The notes: generated from the letters alone by a model not told the origin. Counted from the first letter of the stretch, positions 47,002-56,629 are shown. The stretch: DNA of 64,000 nucleotides from Desulfomicrobium orale DSM 12838 (GCF_001553625.1 NZ_CP014230.1:2542001-2606000); one strand, 5' to 3'. Numbers and translations are program-made.

Positions 47002-47031
47002 TTGATAGTATATTCAACATCGTGCTATATA
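47002..47031 (+). promoter_or_regulatory. Sigma-70-like promoter candidate upstream of the PEP-CTERM-like gene
   Basis: TTGATA (47002-47007), an 18-base spacer, then TATATA (47026-47031). It lies in the AT-rich zone 137 bases before the gene start; AT-rich DNA makes chance matches common. Confidence 0.35.
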
Positions 47032-47168
47032 AAACCTAGGAGTGAAAAATTATTCCATGCTTGCGGCATCCGAAAAAGAAGAAGAAAGAATAAAAAAACA
47101 GATTGGAATGGCCATTCTCTGTTTCTGTTTGCGCAGTTCGTCCACCTTCTTACAATTCGGAGCAGAAA

Positions 47169-47738
47169 ATGAGAACCAAACTTATTGCTGCCATGTTCTT
47201 TGCCTTATTGTTTCATTGTACATCTGGATTTGCTGCAACCTATGGAATCGACAACTTGTTTCTGAATCCCGGTTTTCTGACCGAAGTGACGCCGGTTAAA
47301 GCTCAGCCGTTGATCGGGCAGTACGACCTTACCTTTCTGGGAAAAGAGGCTGCGTACAACAATAGCCTGCTGCGGATGCCTGGGTCAGAGGTGATTTTCA
47401 AAAATTCTGTGACCGCTGTCGGCGAAACCAGGGCCAATATGGACATCGCTTCGTTATGGTTTGAGTCCGGCCTTGACGGCAATCGGCTTGCCGCAAACGT
47501 CTGGCCTGACGATGACAGTTGCGTACGGATTTTCAGGCTGCTGGAAGATATGACGGTCAATTCCATTTTCCTGACCAAAGGAATGTACCTGATCGGCTTC
47601 AACGACATGTGCACCGTCGACCGTGATTTCGATGACATGATCATCTCCGCCAAGGCGGTTCCTGTACCTGGAGCGGTATGGCTTCTGAGTGCCGGACTCG
47701 CGGGTGTGATCGGCATGCGCAGAAGAAACAGGGCCTGA
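47169..47738 (+). CDS. Secreted protein with PEP-CTERM-like (VPxP) sorting signal
   Basis: A 189-residue exported protein. The signal peptide is RTKLIAAMFFALLFHCTSGFA. The last 26 residues have the exosortase-substrate layout: VPVPGAVWLLSAGLAGVIGM followed by RRRNRA, that is a Pro-containing motif, a hydrophobic helix and an Arg cluster. The middle part is a small beta-rich domain with no family I know. GGAGCAGAAA precedes the ATG at 47169; the upstream extension has no support. Such proteins are cleaved by an exosortase and often go to the extracellular matrix. No exosortase gene is in the window. A strong terminator follows. Confidence 0.8.
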   Translation: MRTKLIAAMFFALLFHCTSGFAATYGIDNLFLNPGFLTEVTPVKAQPLIGQYDLTFLGKEAAYNNSLLRMPGSEVIFKNSVTAVGETRANMDIASLWFESGLDGNRLAANVWPDDDSCVRIFRLLEDMTVNSIFLTKGMYLIGFNDMCTVDRDFDDMIISAKAVPVPGAVWLLSAGLAGVIGMRRRNRA

Positions 47739-47762
47739 AACTCACTTCATAAAGAATGATGC

Positions 47763-47794
47763 AAGCTCCGGAGTAGCCCCTCCGGAGCTTTTTT
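47763..47794 (+). terminator. Rho-independent terminator after the PEP-CTERM-like gene
   Basis: Nine-base-pair stem AGCTCCGGA/TCCGGAGCT with a short loop, then TTTTTT, 25 bases after the stop. Confidence 0.9.
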
Positions 47795-47946
47795 ACGTCT
47801 ATCTCGGACTGATCCGGAGATATTCTCCAGCTCGTCATCCCAACACCAAAGATTACCGGCGCGCTGCTCCGCCAAAGGTTCTTTATGCGATGAACGATAA
47901 GTCCGGGAATGTCATTCATACTCTAAAACCGGCTGAATACACCCAT

Positions 47947-49941
47947 TCATTTTCTGCCGCTTCCCATCTTCTCAAGAGCGGCAATGCGATCCCGCAGACG
48001 CGCCGCCTCCTCGAATTCCAGAGCTTCGGCCGCCTTGCGCATGGCCCGTGTAAGTCTGGCTACTTCCTTTTTCACATTTCCGGAATCAACGGCATAAAGA
48101 GCCGGTTCTTCGGCCGCTCGATCCTTATCCGCAACCTCCCGGTGCAGTTCATAGAGCACATTCCCGGATTCCTTGCGCACGCTTTGCGGCGTGATGCCGT
48201 GCTCGGCGTTGTAATTACGCTGTTTTTCCCGCCGCCGCCGGGTCTCCTCCAGCGCCTCGCGCATGGAGCGGGTTTCGTTGTCAGCATAGAGCAGGACATG
48301 GCCGCGTACATGGCGCGCCGCACGACCGAAAGTCTGGATGAGGGAACGCGTGGAGCGCAGAAACCCTTCCTTGTCCGCGTCCAGAATGGCCACCAGCGAG
48401 ACCTCCGGAATGTCTAGCCCTTCGCGCAGCAGGTTGATGCCCACCAGTACGTCGAACTCTCCGGCCCGCAGGGCCTGGATGATGGCCACGCGCTCCAGGG
48501 TATCGATGTCCGAATGAAGATAGCGGGCGCGCACCCCCCGCGCCTGCAGAAACTCGGTCAGATCCTCGGCCATGCGCTTGGTCAGAGTGGTGACCATGAC
48601 CCGCTCGTCCCGGCTGACGCGGACCAGACACTCCCCCATGAGGTGGTCCATCTGGCCCGCCGTGGGGATGATCTCCACTTCCGGATCCACCAGACCTGTA
48701 GGCCGGATGATCTGTTCCACCACCACGCCCTGGGCCCGCGCCTGCTCCCAAGGGCCGGGTGTGGCCGAGACAAAGACCGAGGTGCCGATGCGGGCCAGAA
48801 ACTCGTCAAAGCACAGGGGCCGGTTATCCAGGGCCGAGGGCAGCCGAAAGCCGTAATCCACGAGAGTCTGCTTGCGGGAACGGTCGCCGTTGAACATGCC
48901 CCCTATCTGCGGCACGGTGATATGCGATTCATCCACGAAGAGCAGGAAATCCTCGGGAAAATAGTCCAGCAGCGTGGCCGGCGGCTGACCGGTCACACGG
49001 CCGTCCAGATGCAGGGAATAGTTCTCGATGCCGTTGCAGTAGCCCAGCTCCTCCATCATCTCCAGGTCGAGCTGGGTTTTCTGTTCCAGACGCTGGGCTT
49101 CCACCAGCATGTTCTCGCGCTGAAAATGCTCCAGACGCAAGCGCAGTTCCTCGCGGATGTCGTTCATGGCCCGGCCCAGGTTGTCGCGGTCCGAAACATA
49201 GTGGCTGGCCGGATAGATCACGGTCTTCTGCACACGGGACAGAATTTCGCCTGTCAGAGGATCGGTCTCGTAGATACCGTCGATCTCGTCGCCGAAAAAC
49301 TCCAGCCGCAGAGCCTGTTCGTGCTTGTAGGCCGGAATGATTTCCAGCACGTCGCCGCGCACCCGGAACGCTCCCCGGTGCAGATCGTAGTCGTTGCGTT
49401 CGTATTGCACATCCACAAGGCGGCTGATGATATTCTCCATGGAAACAGCCTGTCCGCATTCCACCGGGATGATCATCTTGGCGTAATATTCGGGCGAGCC
49501 CAGGCCATAGATACAGGACACCGAGGCGATGATGATCACATCCCGGCGGGTCAGCAGCGCATGAGTGGCGGCATGGCGCAGCTTGTCGATGTCATCGTTG
49601 ATGGCCGAGTCTTTTTCTATGTAGGTGTCCGAATGCGGCAGATAGGCTTCGGGCTGGTAATAGTCGTAATAGCTGACAAAATATTCCACGGCGTTACGTG
49701 GAAACAGCCCCTTGAACTCATTGTAGAGCTGCGCGGCCAGCGTCTTGTTCGGGGCCATGATCAGGGCCGGGCGGCCCAGACGGGCGATGGTCTGGGCCAT
49801 GGTAAAGGTCTTCCCCGAGCCGGTCACGCCCAGCAGTACCTGGTCGGTCACGCCCTGCCGGATACCCTCGCACAGAGCTTCAATGGCCGCGGGCTGATCC
49901 CCGCGCGGAGTGTATTCGGAAACGAGCTGAAAAATGGACAT
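47947..49941 (-). CDS. uvrB: Excinuclease ABC subunit B
   Basis: Damage-verifying helicase-like subunit of nucleotide excision repair. The 664-residue protein has Walker [11 protein letters not shown] near residue 40, the beta-hairpin region [12 protein letters not shown] near 93 that clamps [16 protein letters not shown] with Walker B near 335, helicase motifs [14 protein letters not shown] and [19 protein letters not shown], and a C-terminal UVR motif ([19 protein letters not shown]) for UvrC contact. The open frame extends far upstream, but homology begins at [10 protein letters not shown] at 49941. Confidence 0.97.
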   Translation of the reverse strand: MSIFQLVSEYTPRGDQPAAIEALCEGIRQGVTDQVLLGVTGSGKTFTMAQTIARLGRPALIMAPNKTLAAQLYNEFKGLFPRNAVEYFVSYYDYYQPEAYLPHSDTYIEKDSAINDDIDKLRHAATHALLTRRDVIIIASVSCIYGLGSPEYYAKMIIPVECGQAVSMENIISRLVDVQYERNDYDLHRGAFRVRGDVLEIIPAYKHEQALRLEFFGDEIDGIYETDPLTGEILSRVQKTVIYPASHYVSDRDNLGRAMNDIREELRLRLEHFQRENMLVEAQRLEQKTQLDLEMMEELGYCNGIENYSLHLDGRVTGQPPATLLDYFPEDFLLFVDESHITVPQIGGMFNGDRSRKQTLVDYGFRLPSALDNRPLCFDEFLARIGTSVFVSATPGPWEQARAQGVVVEQIIRPTGLVDPEVEIIPTAGQMDHLMGECLVRVSRDERVMVTTLTKRMAEDLTEFLQARGVRARYLHSDIDTLERVAIIQALRAGEFDVLVGINLLREGLDIPEVSLVAILDADKEGFLRSTRSLIQTFGRAARHVRGHVLLYADNETRSMREALEETRRRREKQRNYNAEHGITPQSVRKESGNVLYELHREVADKDRAAEEPALYAVDSGNVKKEVARLTRAMRKAAEALEFEEAARLRDRIAALEKMGSGRK

Positions 49942-50021
49942 ACGGTATCGTGGGAAGTGAGACCGGCTGTGGCCAAAGATACGGTGGGCGGATCGGACCA
50001 CGGCACGGCCGATGTGTAAAT

Positions 50022-50864
50022 TCAGTGTGTCTGGCGGGCCCGGACCCCCAGTACATTGGGCGTGGGCCAGAAATTCCGGTTGCTGCCCTGAAGCAGAAAA
50101 TCGCTCTGGTACTCGCCTACCCAACGGCCTACAAAATCCTCCACATGCACGTACAGTCCCGCGTCGGCCCCGCCCTCCACATACATCGCGCCGACAAGAT
50201 CCAACGGCAAATCCAGCAGCGCCTGAGCGAACTCGTACATGGACAGCGACGGGCGGCAATGGATGAACAACAGACGCCCATCCGCATCCACACCCACAGC
50301 TGCCGCGGAATGCCTGCGCTCCGTGGGTTTCCAGAGATTTTCCCGGTTCCGGCTGATGAGACGGTAATTCTGGACCACTCCGTCGTATCGCTCCAGCACT
50401 TCCCGCCAGTCGGCGTCGAGCTTGCGGTCCACCCAGCGCAGGGCCGGCAGATTCGCGTCCCGCGGATGAAAAGCCAGAAAGGCCCCGTAGTCCGGATGCA
50501 GGAATGAGCTGACCTCCATCCCCGTGTCGCGCATCAGTCCGGTGCTGCGCAGCCGGTCGTCGGAGCGGAACATGCCCGCGTTGATGACCGCCGTGAAACC
50601 GAACTGGCGGGCCCACTCCTGCATGGACAGAGGACGCCCGGAATACAGCGCCGCACCAAGACTCACGTCATACTTGGCCGGGTCGATGCGCACCACAGCC
50701 ATGCCCCCTTGAGCGCCGGCCAGATCGCCCAACGCGTCCGGCACAAGAAACTCGCGCAGTTCCAGCCCGTCGGCAAGGGGCTGCCATTCTCCGGAGTGAG
50801 CCGGACCAATGGCCAGACCCGCCACAAGGCAGAAAAAAAGAACGTGGGGGATCAGGGCTGTCAT
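50022..50864 (-). CDS. Secreted phosphodiester glycosidase-domain protein (DUF2233/NAGPA-like)
   Basis: A 280-residue protein with a signal peptide (hydrophobic residues 6-20, cleavage near AHS). It then has the NAGPA-like domain: [14 protein letters not shown] near 55, [15 protein letters not shown] near 88, and the C-terminal [16 protein letters not shown]. The domain is named for the enzyme that uncovers mannose-6-phosphate in animals. Bacterial members are exported and some act on cell-wall or exopolysaccharide sugars; the reaction here is unknown. It lies 80 bases upstream of uvrB on the same strand, with no obvious functional tie. Confidence 0.82.
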   Translation of the reverse strand: MTALIPHVLFFCLVAGLAIGPAHSGEWQPLADGLELREFLVPDALGDLAGAQGGMAVVRIDPAKYDVSLGAALYSGRPLSMQEWARQFGFTAVINAGMFRSDDRLRSTGLMRDTGMEVSSFLHPDYGAFLAFHPRDANLPALRWVDRKLDADWREVLERYDGVVQNYRLISRNRENLWKPTERRHSAAAVGVDADGRLLFIHCRPSLSMYEFAQALLDLPLDLVGAMYVEGGADAGLYVHVEDFVGRWVGEYQSDFLLQGSNRNFWPTPNVLGVRARQTH

Positions 50865-51084
50865 AATGAGGCGATACTCCCAAAGAGCCGGATTCGTATC
50901 ACCTCATTTCACAGAAGGGGAATCATTTCAAGCGGAAGGGGCCGTGCGCCGGGCAACGCCGCTCCACGGCGGGCCGGAAATTGTCCGGGAAGCCGGGCCG
51001 GCTGCAGGGGCAAGGATTCCGCAACCGGCCCGATGAGGAAGGATGAAGGCTCAGTTCCATGTACGGCACGGAGCCCGGCAAAAT

Positions 51085-51387
51085 CTACCCGACGTACTGC
51101 AGCCCGGTTTCGTAAACGGGCAGCCTGCGTTCGGGAATCTGTTTGCTCCAGCGCACGGCCACGGGATAGCACTCGTAGGGGACCAGCTTTTCCGCTTCCG
51201 GCGTATACCCTTCCAAGGACAGTTCCAGGCGCGCGCCTTGCCGCACCGGAGTACGGGTTTTCAGGCAGATCCCGCCGTCACCGTAGTTGACCAGCCGGGC
51301 ATAAAAGGTTCTGCGTTCTCCATTGTAGGTGAAACGGACCGGAATCAGGCAATCCTTCCGGACATGCTGCCGCTTGTTCTCGGACAT
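51085..51387 (-). CDS. PilZ-domain protein
   Basis: A 100-residue protein formed almost entirely by one PilZ domain, the cyclic-di-GMP receptor fold. The RxxxR element is present as RQHVR (residues 6-10). The second element, normally D/N-x-S-x-x-G, reads NYGDGG at 34-39, with glycine in place of serine, so nucleotide binding may be weakened. AGGAGG lies 8 bases before the ATG at 51387; an upstream ATG at 51441 has no ribosome site. It stands alone between the glycosidase-like gene and tRNA-Met. Confidence 0.88.
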   Translation of the reverse strand: MSENKRQHVRKDCLIPVRFTYNGERRTFYARLVNYGDGGICLKTRTPVRQGARLELSLEGYTPEAEKLVPYECYPVAVRWSKQIPERRLPVYETGLQYVG

Positions 51388-51511
51388 GAATATTCCTCCT
51401 GTTTTTCCACACCGGACAGACAACCGGCTATTGTCATACATTTGCAGTCTGACCTATTACTCCATCCGGACTTATGAATCAACGTACAAAATTTCCGGCT
51501 CGGGAAAAAGC

Positions 51512-51540
51512 TTGCCTTTTCATTCCCGCCTCTGTATCAG
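51512..51540 (+). promoter_or_regulatory. Candidate promoter of tRNA-Met
   Basis: TTGCCT (51512-51517), a 17-base spacer, and TATCAG (51535-51540), ending 38 bases before the tRNA. Each hexamer matches the consensus at four of six positions. Confidence 0.4.
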
Positions 51541-51578
51541 GCGGTTTCGTTTTCGGGACGGCTGTCAGAAACGAATAT

Positions 51579-51655
51579 GGCGAGGTAGCTCAGACGGTCA
51601 GAGCATGCGGCTCATATCCGCAGTGTCGGGGGTTCAATTCCCTCCCTCGCTACCA
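51579..51655 (+). tRNA. tRNA-Met (anticodon CAT)
   Basis: A 77-base cloverleaf. The acceptor stem is GGCGAGG/CCTCGCT with a G-T first pair, the D-arm stem is GCTC/GAGC, and the anticodon stem TGCGG/CCGCA has loop CTCATAT. The T-arm has loop TTCAATT, and CCA is encoded at the end. The first pair and the acceptor sequence do not show the C-A mismatch of initiator tRNA, so elongator Met is more likely; a lysidine-modified Ile tRNA is less likely. A terminator follows within 10 bases. Confidence 0.95.
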
Positions 51656-51664
51656 GAAAAACAT

Positions 51665-51699
51665 AAGGACTCCAGCATATCGGCTCGAGTCCTTTTTTT
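51665..51699 (+). terminator. Rho-independent terminator of tRNA-Met
   Basis: Eight-base-pair stem AAGGACTC/GAGTCCTT with a 14-base loop, followed by a run of T residues. Confidence 0.85.
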
Positions 51700-51776
51700 G
51701 TGCCGGTCACACCTGTTCCGCGCGTCATCATCCGGAGCCGCAAGCCGGATGTGTGGCAGCCAGCTGGCCTCACAAT

Positions 51777-52607
51777 TTAATTGCCGTAAATCTTGCGCAA
51801 TTCCTCGTCCTGCATGCCGAAAGAGTGTTCCGGGGCGGGAAAGCGGCCATCCCGGACCTGAGCCGCGTATTCCTCCAGCCCTTCCCGCGCGGCGCGGCCC
51901 ACTTCGGCGAAACGACGCACGAATTTCGGAGTGAAGCGGTCGAACATGCCCAGAGCATCGTGAAAAACCAGCACCTGGCCATCGCAATCCGCCCCGGCCC
52001 CGATGCCGATGACCGGCACGTTCACTTTTCCGGCAACGAGCCCGCCCACCGGCGCGGGTACGCATTCCACCACGATCATGAAGGCGCCGGCCGCCTCCAG
52101 AGCCAGAGCGTCGTCCAGAAGTTTGCGTGCGGCTTCGGCCGTGCGGGCCTGCACCTTGTAGCCGCCAAGAGCCGTGGCCGACTGCGGAGTCAGCCCCACA
52201 TGTCCGCAGACAGGAATGCCGGCCGTAGTCAGAGCCCGGACCTGAGCCGCTATTTCCGCCCCGCCTTCGAGCTTCACGCCGTCGCAGCCGCCCTCCCGCA
52301 TCAGCCGGGCCGCGTTTTCCAGGGCCTGGGCCGGGGAAATCTGATACGTCAGAAAGGGCATGTCCGTCAGGATGAAGGTATCCTTGGCGCCACGCCGCAC
52401 GGCGCGGGAGTGATGAATCATGTCTTCCAAAGTCACGGGCACGGTGGAATCGTAGCCAAGGACGACCATGCCCAGAGAATCTCCCACCAGGATCACGTCC
52501 ACGCCCGCCTCTTCGCACAACCTGCCGCCGGGACAGTCGTAAGCCGTCATCATCACGATCTTGCCGCCCTCTTTCTTGGAGCGATGAAAATCCGTCAGGC
52601 TCCTCAT
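51777..52607 (-). CDS. panB: 3-methyl-2-oxobutanoate hydroxymethyltransferase
   Basis: Adds a hydroxymethyl group from methylene-THF to ketoisovalerate, the first step toward pantoate. The 276-residue TIM-barrel protein has MMTAYDCPGGRLCEEAG near 20, ILVGDSLGMVVLGYDSTVPV near 38 with the Mg-binding Asp, VKLEGG near 111, GHVGLTPQ near 135, and the catalytic Glu in VVECVPA. AGGAGG lies 6 bases from the ATG at 52607, which overlaps the panD stop (ATGA). It is the last gene of panC-panD-panB. Confidence 0.96.
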   Translation of the reverse strand: MRSLTDFHRSKKEGGKIVMMTAYDCPGGRLCEEAGVDVILVGDSLGMVVLGYDSTVPVTLEDMIHHSRAVRRGAKDTFILTDMPFLTYQISPAQALENAARLMREGGCDGVKLEGGAEIAAQVRALTTAGIPVCGHVGLTPQSATALGGYKVQARTAEAARKLLDDALALEAAGAFMIVVECVPAPVGGLVAGKVNVPVIGIGAGADCDGQVLVFHDALGMFDRFTPKFVRRFAEVGRAAREGLEEYAAQVRDGRFPAPEHSFGMQDEELRKIYGN

Positions 52608-52969
52608 GCCGGCCCTCCTGTCTTGCGGATAATGCCGTTATCCTCTCCCACCAGCACCACCACGGGCTCATGGCCGGCCGCCTCTTCCGGCGTGAGATGC
52701 ACGTAGGCGGCGATAATGACCTTCTGCCCCCGCATCCCCTTGTGGGCCGCCGCGCCGTTCAGACAGATTTCTCCCTTTTCCCCGGTGATGACATATGTGG
52801 AAAAGCGCTCGCCGTTATCCACATTGTAGATGTCCACCCGCTCGTTGGGCAGAAATCCGGCGGCGCGGATCAGGTCCGGGCAGATGGCCACGGATCCTTC
52901 ATAGTCTATCTCGGCTCCGGTGATGACGGCCCGGTGCAGTTTGGCTTGCAAAAAGGTTCGCAGAGACAT
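52604..52969 (-). CDS. panD: Aspartate 1-decarboxylase proenzyme
   Basis: Pyruvoyl enzyme that makes beta-alanine from aspartate for pantothenate. The 121-residue chain has KLHRAVITGAEIDYEGSVAICPDL. The self-cleavage site is Gly-Ser in YEGS (about residues 24-26), where Ser becomes the pyruvoyl group. NGAAAHKGMRGQKVIIAAYV is typical of the C-terminal half. The ATG directly follows the panC stop. Confidence 0.96.
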   Translation of the reverse strand: MSLRTFLQAKLHRAVITGAEIDYEGSVAICPDLIRAAGFLPNERVDIYNVDNGERFSTYVITGEKGEICLNGAAAHKGMRGQKVIIAAYVHLTPEEAAGHEPVVVLVGEDNGIIRKTGGPA

Positions 52970-53818
52970 TCACGGCTCGATATGTTTGTTGTCGATGAGG
53001 CGGGCCCTGCCCAGACGCATGGCCACTGCGGCCAGGGCCCCGGAAGAAATCTCCGCCAGAGGCTCGATGCGGTCCGGATCCACCACTTCCAGATAATCCA
53101 GCTCGCCCTGCGGCAGGTGTTCGGCATAATAGGCCAGTACGGCCTCGCGCAGCCGCCCGACACTTCTTTCCCCGGCGCGGACCAGTTCTTCCAGCAGGCA
53201 GAGTCCTTTCTGGATATGCGGGGCCGCGGCCCGCTCCTCCGCCGTGAGGTAGACGTTACGCGAGCTCATGGCCAGACCGTCGGCCTCGCGGACAATGGGA
53301 CGGCCTTCGATACGCACGGGCAGATCCAGCTCCCTGGTCATCTTGCGGATCACAGCCAGCTGCTGCCAGTCCTTTTCGCCGAACACGGCGAAGGTCGGCC
53401 AGACCAGATGAAAAAGCTTGCACACCACTGTGGCCACGCCCCGGAAATGGATGGGACGGGACCGTCCGCACAGGGCTCTGGTCAGTTCCGGCGTTTCCAC
53501 CCAGGTTCCGTGTTCCGGGTCATACATGGCGTCCCGATTCGGGCAGAACAGCACATCCACGCCGCAATCTCCGGCCAAAGCCGCGTCGCGGGCGAGATCG
53601 GCCGGATACTTGTCCAGATCCTCCCCTGGCCCGAACTGCGCCGGATTGACGAAAACCGAGGCCACCAGAATGTCACAGCGCTCTCTGGCCCAGCGCATCA
53701 GGGACAGGTGGCCGTCATGCAGATAGCCCATGGTCGGCACCAGCCCCACGGACGCTCCCCGCCGCAGCCAGTCCAGGGATTCCTCCTGCATGATCCGCGG
53801 CGATGCTATTTCACGCAT
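52970..53818 (-). CDS. panC: Pantothenate synthetase (pantoate-beta-alanine ligase)
   Basis: Joins pantoate and beta-alanine with ATP. The 282-residue protein has VPTMGYLHDGHLSLMRWA near residue 27 (the HxGH-type nucleotide-binding motif), VFVNPAQFGPGEDLDKYP near 58, FHLVWPTFAVFGEKDWQQL near 140, and the KMSKS-like region MSSRNVYL near 187. AAGGAG precedes the ATG at 53818 by 7 bases; a longer frame to 53863 is not needed. It is the first gene of the pan operon. Confidence 0.96.
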   Translation of the reverse strand: MREIASPRIMQEESLDWLRRGASVGLVPTMGYLHDGHLSLMRWARERCDILVASVFVNPAQFGPGEDLDKYPADLARDAALAGDCGVDVLFCPNRDAMYDPEHGTWVETPELTRALCGRSRPIHFRGVATVVCKLFHLVWPTFAVFGEKDWQQLAVIRKMTRELDLPVRIEGRPIVREADGLAMSSRNVYLTAEERAAAPHIQKGLCLLEELVRAGERSVGRLREAVLAYYAEHLPQGELDYLEVVDPDRIEPLAEISSGALAAVAMRLGRARLIDNKHIEP

Positions 53819-53923
53819 CTGCTCACTCCTTTTGAGAAAATTCCACCCGGACGCCAAAAGCATTCGCCAAGAGTCCCGGATTTCCGGAGTCTCGCACGGC
53901 GCCGGATTTCAGTGGAACATTTT

Positions 53924-54139
53924 CTATCCTTCTTGCGGAAGGCGCATTTCAAAACATTCGCCGCCACAGTCACAGACGATCTGATCGCCCCGGCGCCGCC
54001 CGTCGGGGTCGTCCACCACGTCGAAGAGCACGCCCGTGGCCGGATCGTATTCAAACTCCATTTCCATGACATCCACCATGCCGTAAAGCCCGCACCGGCG
54101 GCAGACGAAATCCCGCAGTTCTCCGAATCGAACGCCCAT
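53924..54139 (-). CDS. Small Cys-rich protein, possible zinc ribbon, unknown function
   Basis: A 71-residue protein with two cysteine pairs, CRRC near residue 13 and CDCGGEC near 57, the usual layout of a small zinc ribbon. The strand between them has an acidic stretch (DVMEMEFEYDP). GGAGG lies about 6 bases upstream of the ATG at 54139. It sits between the RelA/SpoT gene and panC on the same strand. No function is assigned. Confidence 0.7.
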   Translation of the reverse strand: MGVRFGELRDFVCRRCGLYGMVDVMEMEFEYDPATGVLFDVVDDPDGRRRGDQIVCDCGGECFEMRLPQEG

Positions 54140-54251
54140 CGCACTCCCTCCTGCCGGAAGGCGGATTACGTTTCGGACATATCGCCGTCAACGGCCGGCG
54201 CATCCGGAAGGCGGACCGCGCAGTCACCCGACGGATGCGGTACGGAGGAAA

Positions 54252-56405
54252 TCAACCCGTCGCGAAGCGGGTCACTTCGTGCACTGCGTCCAGTTTGCGC
54301 AGTTTTTCAATGATGGCGTAGAGTTGGGAGGTTGTTTTGACCTCGATCAGGAAATCCATTTCGGACTTGCCGTCCAGCGTGGAAGTGAACCCCCCGGAGT
54401 CGATGTTCACACCCTCCTTGCCCAACAGGGTGCAGACCTGCCCCAGCATGCCCTGCTGGTTCCGGCAGATGACCCTGATCCGGGCCGGCAGCACCTTGGG
54501 CTGTTCGTCGGCGCTCCAGCTGACGTCAATGAGGCGGTCCACCTCCATGTTGGCCACATTGGGACAGTCCTGGGTGTGGATGGTCACGCCCAGCCCCCGG
54601 CTGATGTAGCCGATGATGGGGTCTCCGGGCAGGGGATTACAGCACTGGGCATAGCGGGTAAGCACCCCGTCCACACCCCGGATGGCGATGGCGTCCGCCG
54701 GGTCCTTCTTGGCCGGAGCCGCCTGAGTCTTGCGGTCCTCAGCCTTCAGTTCTTCCTTTTTCTGCTCTTCCTTGGGCAGCAGTTTTCTGAGCACCTGCCG
54801 GGGCGTGATCCGGCCGTGCCCCACGGCGGAAAGCAGATCGTCCACCTGGCGGAAGGAAAATTCCCTGGCCGCCGCCTCGAAATCTCCGCTCTTCAGGGCC
54901 TTGGTCACGTTGATGCCCATGCGCCGCCCTTCCTTGTCCAGAAGTTCGCGGGCCAGAGCCAGACTGCGGGCCCGTTCCTCGGTCCCGATCCAGTGCTTGA
55001 TGCGCGATCTGGCCTTGCCCGATTTGACGAACTGGAGCCAGTCCCGGCTGGGACTGCGGGACGAGTCGGTGATGATCTCCACGGTGTCGCCGTTTTTAAG
55101 GGGCGTGTTCAGGGGCACGATGCGGCCGTTGACCTTGGCCCCGGCGCAATGATTGCCCACTTCCGTGTGGATCAGATAGGCGAAGTCCACAGGCGTGCCC
55201 CCTTCGGGCAGTTCCTTGACCTGGCCTTTGGGCGTGAAAACGTACACCTCGTCCTGAAAGAGATCGAGGCTCAGGGTGGACATGAAATCGCGGGAGTCCT
55301 TGAGATCGCCCTGCCAGTCAAGAATCTGGCGCAGCCAGCTGAAACGGTCGGCATCCTGAGCCTTCTTGCTGCCACGCTCCTTGTAGGCCCAGTGGGCGGC
55401 CACGCCGTTCTCGGCAAGATGATGCATCTCTTCCGTGCGGATCTGAATCTCGATCCGCTCCCCTTCCGGGCCGATGACCGTGGAGTGCAGGCTCTGGTAC
55501 ATGTTGGCCTTGGGCATGGAGATGTAATCCTTGAACTTGCCCGGCACGGGCTTCCACAGGGAATGCACCAGCCCCAGCACGGTGTAGCATTCGCGCAGAT
55601 TGTTCACGACCACCCGGAAGGCGATCATGTCGAAGACCTGATCCAGGGTCAGACCGCGCTGCTTCATCTTGTGATAGATGGAATAGATGTGCTTGACCCG
55701 GCCCGTGACCCGGCCCCTGATGCCGTTTTCCGCGAGAACATCCTCGATCATGGCGCAGACCCTGTCGATATAGACCTGCCCCTGCTCCTGATAGCGGTTT
55801 ATGCCCTCGGATATCTGGGCGTACATGTCGGGCTTCAGGTAGCGCAGACTCTCGTTTTCCAGCTGCACCTTGATCCGGTACAGCCCCAGACGGTTGGCCA
55901 GGGGAGCGTAAATGCCCAGGGTTTCCTGGGCGATGGCCCGCTGCTTGTGTTCCTTCTGGAACTGCAGGGTGGAGATGTTGTGCATCCTGTCCGCGAGCTT
56001 GACCAGGATGACCCGGATGTCGTCGGCCATGGCCAGGATCATCTTGCGGATATTCTCGGCCTGGGCCTGCTCCTTGGACTCGAAATTCATTTTCCCGATC
56101 TTGGTCACGCCTTCCACGATGGCCGCCACGCTCGGGCCGAACTGTTCGGAAATCTGGGCCGTGGAGGCATCGGTGTCCTCTACGGTGTCGTGCAGCAGCC
56201 CGGCCGCGATGGCCGGGGCATCCAGACGCATGCCCACCAGAATGTTGCTGACCTCCAGCGGATGGGAGAGGTAAGGTTCTCCGGAAAGGCGGACCTGTCC
56301 GGCGTGGGCCGCCGCGGAAAACACATAGGCTTTCTGGATGAGGGCCACATCGGCGGGCGGCAGGTAGGTGGACGCCTGGTCCAGAATATCATTGATGCGG
56401 ATCAT
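54252..56405 (-). CDS. rsh: Bifunctional (p)ppGpp synthetase/hydrolase (RelA/SpoT homolog)
   Basis: Makes and degrades the stringent-response alarmone. The 717-residue protein has an N-terminal HD hydrolase domain (HAGQVRLSGEPYLSHPLEV, with LLHDTVEDT at about 71-79, so the hydrolase His-Asp is intact). The synthetase domain follows (VYSIYHK-type region HIYSIYHKMKQRG near 235, and YQSLHSTVIGPEG near 305), then a TGS domain (YVFTPKGQVKELPEGGTPVDFAYLIHTEVG near 385), the helical and Cys-containing CC region, and an ACT domain at the C-terminus. Both activities look possible, as expected for a single Rsh enzyme. The ATG at 56405 has only a weak ribosome site. Confidence 0.95.
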   Translation of the reverse strand: MIRINDILDQASTYLPPADVALIQKAYVFSAAAHAGQVRLSGEPYLSHPLEVSNILVGMRLDAPAIAAGLLHDTVEDTDASTAQISEQFGPSVAAIVEGVTKIGKMNFESKEQAQAENIRKMILAMADDIRVILVKLADRMHNISTLQFQKEHKQRAIAQETLGIYAPLANRLGLYRIKVQLENESLRYLKPDMYAQISEGINRYQEQGQVYIDRVCAMIEDVLAENGIRGRVTGRVKHIYSIYHKMKQRGLTLDQVFDMIAFRVVVNNLRECYTVLGLVHSLWKPVPGKFKDYISMPKANMYQSLHSTVIGPEGERIEIQIRTEEMHHLAENGVAAHWAYKERGSKKAQDADRFSWLRQILDWQGDLKDSRDFMSTLSLDLFQDEVYVFTPKGQVKELPEGGTPVDFAYLIHTEVGNHCAGAKVNGRIVPLNTPLKNGDTVEIITDSSRSPSRDWLQFVKSGKARSRIKHWIGTEERARSLALARELLDKEGRRMGINVTKALKSGDFEAAAREFSFRQVDDLLSAVGHGRITPRQVLRKLLPKEEQKKEELKAEDRKTQAAPAKKDPADAIAIRGVDGVLTRYAQCCNPLPGDPIIGYISRGLGVTIHTQDCPNVANMEVDRLIDVSWSADEQPKVLPARIRVICRNQQGMLGQVCTLLGKEGVNIDSGGFTSTLDGKSEMDFLIEVKTTSQLYAIIEKLRKLDAVHEVTRFATG

Positions 56406-56629
56406 GGCTTGCCTGTCATGTTCGAGGTTTTCACCTGTACCGTTCTGGAATTGGCTTCAGCGCCCTGAAAAGTCAATGTTTCTTGCGGGTCCAGCCCCGT
56501 TCCCGGCATGGGATTCGCATCTGTCAAGAGGACTTTTCCCATGATTGCCATGCTTTTCGATGCACTATAAAAAACGCCATCTCCGCAAGGGGCAGGCAAA
56601 CTCCAACCTTTTCCGACAGGAAGTCTTCC

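Noticed and set aside
47042-47299. 85-codon frame starting with a charged, Lys/Glu-rich segment
   Set aside because: It overlaps the PEP-CTERM-like gene out of frame, and only the latter has a signal peptide and sorting tail.
48514-50019. 501-codon plus-strand frame opposite uvrB
   Set aside because: It is an antisense shadow of a complete uvrB.
51579-51655. tRNA-Met as an attachment site of an integrated element
   Set aside because: No integrase, no direct repeat of the tRNA 3' end and no atypical DNA are seen next to it.
54279-56468. 729-codon plus-strand open frame opposite the RelA/SpoT gene
   Set aside because: It is an antisense shadow of a gene whose domains are all recognisable; high third-position GC creates such long frames.
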